Assembly (NCBI GenBank): GCA_003235325.1
Contig: QJWQ01000132.1
Span: forward strand, 1-48,840
Reading direction: 5' to 3'
From: Gammaproteobacteria bacterium
GTDB taxonomy: Bacteria; Pseudomonadota; Gammaproteobacteria; Pseudomonadales; Porticoccaceae
DNA: 48,840 nt
The translations under genes and the position numbers were made by a program. This document shows positions 27,367 through 34,179 of the stretch, in pieces. The stretch's first letter is position 1; every line of letters begins with the position of its first letter. Under the pieces are notes generated by a model. The model was not told the origin of the DNA, searched no databases, and saw only the letters and a list, made by a program, of their open reading frames with translations.

Positions 27367-27945
27367 TTAAAAGTTGAACCGGACGCCAACCCCGGCGCTG
27401 GAGTTATCATTGTCATCCAACGAGGCATCGACCGTAAGACCGATCATATTGGTGAAGTAATAGACGGCGCCGACACTACCGGCAAATCCCTCTGCTTCCT
27501 CGACATCGGCATAGTTGAACTCCAGGGCCAACTCGAATTTGGTCGTCAGGAACGTGCGGGTTCCCATACCCAGTGAGTAGCCATTTCCCCTGTCACTGGA
27601 ATCATCGACGTCGACCTTTACTTCCACATAATCAGCGGCGATATACCAGACTGAAGTTTCACTGACGGCCGCCTTGTAACCCAGTCCCAGGGTAAAGTCC
27701 TGGGACTCGATATCGGTACCATCCAGATCATCCTCCAGATCGGCATAACTGCCCCGGGCAAATGTTGATTCATTGAATGCGTAGGATCCCTTGAGATTGT
27801 AGCCGTCGGGATCAGCATCAATACCATCGAGATTCAGACGCACATAGCCGACTTCGGCATAGGTAAAAGCAGGTTCATCCGCCAGCACCGGTAAAGCCAT
27901 GCCCAACGCAATAATGATGCCCGTTGTTTTTGCAAGAAATTTCAT
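27367..27945 (-). CDS. Small outer-membrane beta-barrel protein
   Basis: A 192-residue exported protein. The signal peptide is MKFLAKTTGIIIALGMALPV with cleavage after LADEP or nearby. The mature part alternates hydrophobic and polar residues in strand-length blocks (TYAEVGYVRLNL, SQDFTLGLGYKAAV, SVWYIAADYVEV, FELALEFNYADV) and ends SAGVGVRFNF with the terminal Phe of outer-membrane proteins. About eight strands fit an OmpA/OmpX-like barrel. Acidic turns (DDLDGTD, DVDDSSD) may bind cations. The specific function is unknown. Its Shine-Dalgarno GGAGG touches the ATG with no spacing; a G-run seven bases further up may serve instead. Confidence 0.85.
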   Translation of the reverse strand: MKFLAKTTGIIIALGMALPVLADEPAFTYAEVGYVRLNLDGIDADPDGYNLKGSYAFNESTFARGSYADLEDDLDGTDIESQDFTLGLGYKAAVSETSVWYIAADYVEVKVDVDDSSDRGNGYSLGMGTRTFLTTKFELALEFNYADVEEAEGFAGSVGAVYYFTNMIGLTVDASLDDNDNSSAGVGVRFNF

Positions 27946-28211
27946 CCTCCAACCCCCCCTTGGTCCATATGATCCGGGTACGGAGCAACGGTTGCTTATT
28001 TCACAGACGCCAAACAGTGCCTACAGATTTCTGACCGTTGATTCTTCCCCGTCCTCCAGCACAATAGTAACAGGCAGACAACGAAGCATCCAGAGTGCGC
28101 CGACTTTAAAACCGTTTCGGAATCGAAACTCGGGGAACCGATCACATTGGCCGAAATTTTTTGCCCGGCAAACACAATTGCCCGGTTGAAATCACGCAGC
28201 AAATCGGCATT

Positions 28212-28970
28212 TCACGGCTGAGCCAGATGCCATAAGTGATCCAGCCAGTACACCAGGGAATAAACCGGCTGAGGACTGCTGGCGATGGGCAATCCGACCC
28301 GAATCCGGTCGATGGCTGGATGGCCTGCAGCGGCATATTCCCAGTCCAGCAGGTAAAGCTGGTCATTATTTTCAATGAGGTTTCCCGGGATCAGGTCGTG
28401 ATGACAGATAACAGGCTGCCAGTTCTGATGCTGAAAATCCGCAAGAAACTGGACAAATACCCGGTATTCCGGCTCCAGCATGGCGGTCTTCCCGGGGTTG
28501 ATTTCCCGGGCCTTTTGCCAGTACTGATCAATATGAATCAAATAATCGAAACGCGGTAAATCCAGTTGCAGCGACTGAACCCGTTGAATCAGAGTTTCCA
28601 GCCGTCGGCGGTTTACCGGGTCACCGAAATCATTTGCCAGCCAGATTCGGCCATCAATGTAATCGGACACCATAAAGCGGTATTCAGGGTCGAGATGAAG
28701 AACTGCAGGCGCCAGCCCTGCCCGGGCCGCAACCGCGAGCACTCTCGCCTCCCGTTGCCTGTCGATGCCGAGAGTGCGAGCATCGACGGCATTAATTCGA
28801 ACCACGGCCCTGCAATCTTTTCCCCTGCGACCATAGATGACCAGGAAAGAAAGATTGGTTTCGCCACCGGTAATCCGGGACAGCAACCGCGGCTTCTCAT
28901 CCGGCGCTGGTGTCCAGTGGCGCCAGCTGTTCAAAGCCTGTTCAAGCAATGGCGGGCAGTTGTTGTTCAT
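28212..28970 (-). CDS. ThiK-like phosphotransferase (probable thiamine kinase)
   Basis: A 252-residue kinase of the aminoglycoside-phosphotransferase/choline-kinase fold. Seen: N-lobe GGETNLSFLV; the catalytic loop VICHHDLIPGNLIEN with the HxDxxxxN pattern; and the metal-binding LLDWEYAAAGHPAIDR. As last gene of a TPP-riboswitch operon it most likely phosphorylates imported thiamine to the monophosphate, trapping it in the cell, as E. coli ThiK does. Its start overlaps the transporter gene by 29 bases. Other APH-type substrates cannot be excluded from sequence alone. Confidence 0.85.
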   Translation of the reverse strand: MNNNCPPLLEQALNSWRHWTPAPDEKPRLLSRITGGETNLSFLVIYGRRGKDCRAVVRINAVDARTLGIDRQREARVLAVAARAGLAPAVLHLDPEYRFMVSDYIDGRIWLANDFGDPVNRRRLETLIQRVQSLQLDLPRFDYLIHIDQYWQKAREINPGKTAMLEPEYRVFVQFLADFQHQNWQPVICHHDLIPGNLIENNDQLYLLDWEYAAAGHPAIDRIRVGLPIASSPQPVYSLVYWLDHLWHLAQP

Positions 28971-29556
28971 GCCGGCGCCAGGCCTGGTAACCGAAGAAAA
29001 CGATAATCACGTAAGCAACAAAAAGCAGTGCCGTCAGGTACAGGCCCCGATCGATATAAAGCCCGATGGAGACGCTGTCGATCACAAACCAGTAAAGCCA
29101 GTTCTCCAGAACTTTTTTTGCAACCATGTAAGTGGTGAGTACACTCGCCCAGGTGGTGAAGGAATCCACATAGGGCCAGGCAGCATGGGTATTTCGATCC
29201 AGCAGGAATCCCGACACCAGGGTCAAACCGGCAATTACCAGCAGAACAAAGCCATGCTGCGACAGTGTCCATCGATGTACCTGAACTCCCTGGTGCTGGT
29301 CTCCACCCTGCTTCCACTGCCACCAGCCGTAGACCGCCATGGCCATATAGTAAACGTTGAGGGCGGATTCCATCAGCAGGCTGACATTCCAGAAAAGAAC
29401 AGTATAGATGGCGGTACTGGCCAGGGCACAGTACCAGCACCAGATGCTCTCCCGTGTCGCCAGGAGCAGGTAGGCCATGGCCAGCACCACGGCCAGTCCC
29501 TCCCAGGGAGACATCTGGCCGATAGCCTTGAGTATTGCCGGCAGAAAGTCGTTCAC
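28942..29556 (-). CDS. pnuT: PnuC-family transporter, probable thiamine transporter PnuT
   Basis: A 204-residue inner-membrane protein with about seven hydrophobic segments. PnuC-family marks: RESIWCWYCALASTAIYTVL and ENWLYWFVIDSVSIGLYIDR, then GLYLTALLFVAYVIIVFFGY. PnuC itself carries nicotinamide riboside. Family members in TPP-controlled operons with TonB receptors are called PnuT and carry thiamine by facilitated diffusion, driven by later phosphorylation. Context here (riboswitch, TBDR, kinase) supports PnuT. It is 19 bases downstream of the YkoF-like gene. Confidence 0.9.
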   Translation of the reverse strand: MNDFLPAILKAIGQMSPWEGLAVVLAMAYLLLATRESIWCWYCALASTAIYTVLFWNVSLLMESALNVYYMAMAVYGWWQWKQGGDQHQGVQVHRWTLSQHGFVLLVIAGLTLVSGFLLDRNTHAAWPYVDSFTTWASVLTTYMVAKKVLENWLYWFVIDSVSIGLYIDRGLYLTALLFVAYVIIVFFGYQAWRRHEQQLPAIA

Positions 29557-29575
29557 AGCGCTTCAACGGGGCGGG

Positions 29576-29824
29576 CTAGAGCGCCTGATAATCCGGGATC
29601 AGCTTGGTGACATAGACCGCCCGGCCGAATTGGTCATAGCAGCGGGCAATCTCTGTCTGCAGGGTCCGGAATACCAGATCGTAGTCACCTGTAACCAGGG
29701 TGCAGGTGGGTGTTGTTTTGACTTTCAGCCCCTCGACCCGGTTAAGCGCGGCAATAAAGCCGTCGATGGCCGGGATATAGTCATCCTGCAGGGGGTACAT
29801 GCTGATTTCAGCAGTTAATAACAC
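29576..29824 (-). CDS. YkoF/DUF77-like thiamine-binding protein
   Basis: An 82-residue ferredoxin-like single-domain protein with no signal peptide. It resembles the YkoF/MTH1187 thiamine-binding families: LTAEISMYPLQDDYIPAIDG near the N-terminus, then TTPTCTLVTGDYDLVFRTLQ and YDQFGRAVYVTKLIPDY. The Bacillus YkoF has two such domains and binds thiamine or its pyrimidine part. Here it lies between a thiamine-type TBDR and PnuT, so a cytoplasmic carrier or buffer for incoming vitamin is suggested (inference). Confidence 0.85.
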   Translation of the reverse strand: MLLTAEISMYPLQDDYIPAIDGFIAALNRVEGLKVKTTPTCTLVTGDYDLVFRTLQTEIARCYDQFGRAVYVTKLIPDYQAL

Positions 29825-29898
29825 AGTAAACTCCAGATTCTGTTTGCGGACAGCAATAAGTCCGGGTGATCCGCGGGGGACATCTCGTCTCCGCGGGA

Positions 29899-32037
29899 TC
29901 AGAAAGTATAACTGGCGCTGACACCATAGGTTCGGGGATCCCCCAGCTGAATGTAGGCCCGGTCATCGGTGTAGAATTCCCTGGGATCGTTGGGAAAATA
30001 GAAGCCGCGAACCGGGTAGTTCTCATCGGTCAGGTTGCGCCCCCAGGCACTGAGTTCGAGAGCATCCAGTCTGTAGGTCAGACGGGCATGCAACAACTCG
30101 TAGCTACCGGACTGCTGATCATGGCTGTCAGAAAAGTAGAAGCTGTCCTTGCCCTCCACCTCTACCAGCGCCACCAGGTTATCCAGCAATGCTATTTCGG
30201 CGCCCAGGTTGAACTGGTAGCCCGGGGCATGGGCCTGATCCCTGCCACTCTTATCCACCAGAGCGTTGCCCACCAGCACCTGGAAGTCCTGAATCTCCGT
30301 TTCCAGCAAACCGATGCCGGCAAACATTGACAGCCGGTCGTTGGCCTGGAAAGCAGTTTCCAGTTCCAGGCCGTAGTTGACGCCACTGGCACCATTGTCG
30401 ATATAGCCGACAAACAGTGGTCCCTCGTTATACCAGCCCTTGAGCTGCACATCGTTGCGGTCCATGTAAAAGGCCGCCAGACGCAATTGCAGCCTGTCAT
30501 CGGCGTACCGGCCCTTGAGCCCCAGTTCCAGGTTATTGGCGGACTCAGTGGCAAAGGTCAAGCGTTGTTCAAGGAAATCAATGACGGTCTGGTCGAAGTC
30601 ATTTTTCTCGGCTTTGCCCAGGGCCTCGCCGTTGACGCCACCGGCCTTGTAGCCGCGAGACAACAGACCGTAGACCATGGTGCGATCACTGACCTGGTAC
30701 CTGAGACTGATTTCACCGCCCCACAGGTTTTCATCGGGGTTGGCCGCCACCGCGCGGCTGTCAGTATAGTCGCCGTCAAACTGTTCAAAGCGTCCACCGA
30801 CTGTCAATTCCAGTTCTTCGGTGAGGGCAGTCTGGATTTGCCCGTAGACCGCCAGGTTATCGGTTTGATATTCACTGGTGAAGATTGCCGGTGCATACAG
30901 GTCCCAGTCGAAAAAATGCCGATCAAGGTCGACATCCATGCCCTGATAATAGACTCCGGCCACCCACTGGCTGTTTCCGAACAGTTCGCCACCCGGTTTT
31001 GATACCAGGCGGATATCCAGCTGGTTCGAGTCCCGGTCCCGAAGGTAATTGTCGGTCGAGGAATAGGCCCAGCCCTCGCAGGCCAGGCCGTCACAGATGG
31101 AGGAGTACGTCCAGTCCTCATCGTAACCGTAAGCCAGGTTGGACTGTTCGCGACTGGCGGTAATTTCCAGGGTGGCGACATCGAGACCGTCCCAGACAGT
31201 TTTCAGGGACACCACGCCGGTCTCCTGCCGGTCGCGACCCGGCTCATCGGACAGGGTCTCCCGGGTGTTATCCAGCGAAAAAGCGTCGTAGCCGTTGTCA
31301 ACATTCACATAAAACAGGGTGGCATCGACGCTGAGGTCGTCGCTGGCCAGCCAGCGCAGCTTGCCCCTGGCGCTGAATTCATCCCGGTCGTTGGTGTCAT
31401 CCCTGCCCAGATAGGTATTTTCGATAAAGCCGTCGCTGCGATTTTGCTGGACTGCCAGTCTCCCCAGCAGGCCTTCTGTCAATGGCCCGCTGATGACCGC
31501 CCCGGTATTCCAGGTGTCGTAATTGCCATAACCGCTGCTGATCCTGGCTTCGAAGCTGTCGGTGGGGACCTTGCTGCGCATGTTGACCATGCCCGCCAGG
31601 GCGCTGGCGCCAAAGCGGGTGCCCTGGGGTCCCCGGAGAATTTCCACCTGGTCGATATCAAAAAGCATGCCGGCGTTGCCGATGGCACTGAAATCGACAT
31701 CGTCGATGGTGACGCCCACGGAGGGATTGATGGGATCGACGAACTGGCTGCGCTCGCCAATACCCCTGATCTGCAGGAAACGTCCCCGTGAAGCCCCGGC
31801 GGCAAAATTAACGTTGGGTGCGATATTGAGGATTTCCTCCAGGTGCTGGGCGGCCCGATCGGCGATGCGCTGATCATCCACGACCGTCAGGCTGGCGGGC
31901 ATGGACATCACCGGCAAGCCGCGAAAATCGGCACTGACAATGATTTCCTGAAGTTCCGTGGCCATTGCACCGGTGACAAACGAAGCGGTCCCGGCGAAAA
32001 CGGATAGGGATATTAAACGGGAAGATAAACTGTTCAT
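29899..32037 (-). CDS. TonB-dependent receptor for thiamine (TPP-riboswitch controlled)
   Basis: A 712-residue outer-membrane transporter. The signal peptide ends near GAMATE, TonB-box-like ELQEIIVSA follows, and the plug spans about residues 30-150 (LEEILNIAPNVNFAAGAS, FLQIRGIGERSQF, VEILRGPQGTRFGASALAG). The barrel ends in GVSASYTF. The start ATG has a GGAGG Shine-Dalgarno. The TPP riboswitch directly upstream and the downstream YkoF/PnuT/kinase genes identify the cargo as thiamine or a phosphate ester of it, by analogy with the THI-regulated receptors described in Alteromonas and Shewanella relatives. It is the first gene of the four-gene operon. Confidence 0.92.
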   Translation of the reverse strand: MNSLSSRLISLSVFAGTASFVTGAMATELQEIIVSADFRGLPVMSMPASLTVVDDQRIADRAAQHLEEILNIAPNVNFAAGASRGRFLQIRGIGERSQFVDPINPSVGVTIDDVDFSAIGNAGMLFDIDQVEILRGPQGTRFGASALAGMVNMRSKVPTDSFEARISSGYGNYDTWNTGAVISGPLTEGLLGRLAVQQNRSDGFIENTYLGRDDTNDRDEFSARGKLRWLASDDLSVDATLFYVNVDNGYDAFSLDNTRETLSDEPGRDRQETGVVSLKTVWDGLDVATLEITASREQSNLAYGYDEDWTYSSICDGLACEGWAYSSTDNYLRDRDSNQLDIRLVSKPGGELFGNSQWVAGVYYQGMDVDLDRHFFDWDLYAPAIFTSEYQTDNLAVYGQIQTALTEELELTVGGRFEQFDGDYTDSRAVAANPDENLWGGEISLRYQVSDRTMVYGLLSRGYKAGGVNGEALGKAEKNDFDQTVIDFLEQRLTFATESANNLELGLKGRYADDRLQLRLAAFYMDRNDVQLKGWYNEGPLFVGYIDNGASGVNYGLELETAFQANDRLSMFAGIGLLETEIQDFQVLVGNALVDKSGRDQAHAPGYQFNLGAEIALLDNLVALVEVEGKDSFYFSDSHDQQSGSYELLHARLTYRLDALELSAWGRNLTDENYPVRGFYFPNDPREFYTDDRAYIQLGDPRTYGVSASYTF

Positions 32038-32105
32038 TGAGCCTCCGTAACAGCTTGAAGTTAGGGAGACCCGGCTGGGGGCGTGTGGAAGTATTAATCG
32101 GAAAT

Positions 32106-32203
32106 ACCTATTCCTACGCCGGCATTAACCGGATCAGGTTCAAAGGGTTCACTCTAGAGAGCATCTCAGGCCTTCCGGTGAAGGAACGGACCACCCCTAA
32201 GGT
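32106..32203 (-). promoter_or_regulatory. TPP riboswitch (THI element)
   Basis: On the minus strand the conserved blocks appear in order: TTAGGGGTGG, then GGCCTGAGATGCTC, then GAACCCTTTGAACCTGATCC and GGTTAATGCCGGCGTAGGAA. These are the pyrimidine-sensing (CTGAGA) and pyrophosphate-sensing (ACCTGATCTGG-type, GCGTAGGA) parts of the TPP aptamer. It lies about 70 bases upstream of the TBDR start, so it should repress the operon when TPP is plentiful. Whether it acts on transcription or translation is not clear by eye. Confidence 0.96.
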
Positions 32204-32367
32204 TTGTCACGTCACTGGGTGACGGCAGGCATTGTAGCGCCGGCACAGTAAAAGATAAATGCCGGGCAACAAAGTCCGGCATCAATGTCATTTTTCGATT
32301 TTGCCTTATGCACTGAACTCGCGAGCCCGGGAAAGCACTTTGCTGGTCATGGTCTTGGCGTCAAGGG

Positions 32368-32373
32368 TATAAT
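32368..32373 (+). promoter_or_regulatory. Probable -10 element of ppa
   Basis: A perfect TATAAT 52 bases before the ppa start codon. The -35 is poor (TGGTCA at 18 bases). The rest of the 387-base gap to 32038 is taken up by the divergent TPP riboswitch leader. Confidence 0.55.
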
Positions 32374-32424
32374 GCCCGGCCATTATTCGATAACAAATCC
32401 AACATTTGATCCAGAGGATATGCC

Positions 32425-32961
32425 ATGAGCTACAACAGTATTCCGGCTGGCAAGGACCTGCCTGACGACATCTATGTCATCATCGAGATTCCGGCCAATC
32501 ACGACCCCATCAAATACGAGATCGAGAAGGACTACGACGCCATCTTCGTCGACCGTTTTGTCGCCACCCCCATGTTCTACCCGGCCAATTACGGTTACAT
32601 TCCCGGCACCCTGTCGGAAGACGGTGATCCCCTGGACGTGCTGGTGGTTTCCCCCTATCCGGTAATGCCCGGTTCCGTGATTCGCAGCCGCCCGGTGGGC
32701 GTGCTCAACATGACCGACGAGTCCGGCCCGGATGCCAAGCTGATCGCGGTTCCCCACAGCAAGCTGACCCGGCTTTATGACAATGTCCAGGAATGCAGTG
32801 ACCTGCCGGATCTGCTGATCAAGCAGATCGGCCATTATTTTGAAAATTACAAGGCCCTGGAGGCCGGCAAATGGGTCAAGGTCCAGGGCTGGGACAATGC
32901 CGATGCCGCCCGGGCCGAAATCATGGCCTCGCGGGAACGCTACCTGGCCGAGCACGCCTGA
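32425..32961 (+). CDS. ppa: Inorganic pyrophosphatase
   Basis: A 178-residue family I soluble pyrophosphatase, which hydrolyses PPi to drive biosynthetic reactions. The signature DGDPLDVLV (about residues 66-74) carries the metal-binding aspartates. [39 protein letters not shown] and [20 protein letters not shown] match the E. coli enzyme along its whole length. The gene stands alone with its own terminator. Shine-Dalgarno AGAGGA lies 8 bases before the ATG. Confidence 0.97.
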   Translation: MSYNSIPAGKDLPDDIYVIIEIPANHDPIKYEIEKDYDAIFVDRFVATPMFYPANYGYIPGTLSEDGDPLDVLVVSPYPVMPGSVIRSRPVGVLNMTDESGPDAKLIAVPHSKLTRLYDNVQECSDLPDLLIKQIGHYFENYKALEAGKWVKVQGWDNADAARAEIMASRERYLAEHA

Positions 32962-32990
32962 CGACTGGCGGTGGCTGAACCAGAACATAA

Positions 32991-33015
32991 AACCCGGCAA
33001 CCGCCGGGTTTTTTT
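32991..33015 (+). terminator. Terminator of ppa
   Basis: Perfect 8-bp stem AACCCGGC / GCCGGGTT with loop AACC, continuing into a T-tract (33009-33015), 30 bases past the stop. Confidence 0.94.
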
Positions 33016-33020
33016 ATGGA

Positions 33021-33052
33021 GGTTTGAAAAGTCTGGATGACTGTTTCAAACC
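33021..33052. repeat. Hairpin repeat, copy 2
   Basis: GGTTTGAAA (33021-33029) pairs with TTTCAAACC (33044-33052), continued inside by AGTC / GACT with one bulged G. It shares order and sequence with the element at 16290-16320. The rest of the gap to 33272 holds no credible gene. Confidence 0.6.
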
Positions 33053-33272
33053 CCTGTTAGAGCCAACCTCAGCAATACTGTCGTTGCCAAAAGTGGCTGG
33101 TAATCCGCCAAAAAGACCTGCGATTGGCTTATTATTTCTTACCTTGATCCTGGTGAGGCTCAAGGCCCGCCAGACAGAGCAAGAAATTGAAGACGTTATC
33201 TCTGCCAAATGACGTCTTTAATTATTTTCAAGAAACGAAACAACAGGATGACAACCCATTACAATTGACGCC

Positions 33273-34145
33273 ATGAGTTCACCAACGGTCCGTCCTGCCA
33301 CGCACCCGGATCCGGAGTCATTGCTGGACTTCTGCCTTCGCTTTCCCCGGCTGTTGGCTATCACCGGCGCCGGTTGCAGCACCGGCTCCAACATACCTGA
33401 CTATAGGGATGAGCAGGGGGACTGGAAACGCAATCCGCCGGTTATGTACCAGGATTTCATTCACCGGGAAGCGACGCGAAAGCGCTACTGGGGCCGAAGC
33501 ATGGTGGGCTGGCAATATTTTTCCCGGGCAAGACCCAACGCCGGTCATCGGGCCCTGGCGGACCTGGAGGCCATGGGCCGCCTGACCTGCCTGGTGACCC
33601 AGAACGTCGACAACCTGCACCAGCGCGCTGGCAGCCGCCAGATCATTGCCCTTCACGGCAGCCTGGACACACTGTCCTGCCAGCAGTGTGCCTGGATCCA
33701 GGACCGGTACCATTTCCAGTCCTGTCTGGCGGCGATGAACCCGGCCTTCACCAGCCTCTCGGGACCGAGAGCCCCCGACGGCGACGCCGATATCGACAAC
33801 ATCGACTTCAATGCCGTGCAGGTGCCGGAATGCGATCTCTGCGGTGGCGTCCTGAAGCCGGATGTGGTCTTTTACGGGGAATCGGTGCCCCGACAACGCT
33901 ACCGGGATGCTGAATCTGCCCTGCGAGCCGCGGACGCCGTACTGGTGGCGGGTTCCTCGCTGATGGTCTACTCCGGCTTTCGCCTGGTAAAGATGGCGGC
34001 TGACCTGGGCAAGCCCATCGCTGCCGTCAACCTGGGCAAAACCCGGGCAGACGACCTGCTGGCTTTAAAAGTCAGCCAGCCCTGTGAACAGGTATTGCCT
34101 CGACTGGTGGCGGATCTCAGGGTGGCGTGCGCCGATTGCCTTTGA
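33273..34145 (+). CDS. Sir2-family NAD-dependent protein deacylase
   Basis: A 290-residue sirtuin. Seen in order: the NAD-binding ITGAGCSTGSNIPDYRDEQG, the catalytic TQNVDNLHQRAGS and IALHGSLD (catalytic His), a four-Cys zinc module made of CQQC and CDLCGG separated by a 50-residue insert, then PDVVFYGESVP, VAGSSLMVYSG and AAVNLGKT. Reaction: NAD-dependent removal of acyl groups from lysines. Acetyl-CoA synthetase, a classic sirtuin substrate, is encoded 3.6 kb away on the other strand, but the link is only suggestive. It is monocistronic and convergent with the next TBDR. Confidence 0.93.
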   Translation: MSSPTVRPATHPDPESLLDFCLRFPRLLAITGAGCSTGSNIPDYRDEQGDWKRNPPVMYQDFIHREATRKRYWGRSMVGWQYFSRARPNAGHRALADLEAMGRLTCLVTQNVDNLHQRAGSRQIIALHGSLDTLSCQQCAWIQDRYHFQSCLAAMNPAFTSLSGPRAPDGDADIDNIDFNAVQVPECDLCGGVLKPDVVFYGESVPRQRYRDAESALRAADAVLVAGSSLMVYSGFRLVKMAADLGKPIAAVNLGKTRADDLLALKVSQPCEQVLPRLVADLRVACADCL

Positions 34146-34179
34146 ACTGGCTGCCGCGATCATCGGTTAAGGGTGATCG

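Noticed and set aside
33024-33212. 62-codon frame between ppa and the sirtuin gene
   Set aside because: It begins inside a hairpin repeat, lacks a Shine-Dalgarno and resembles nothing known.
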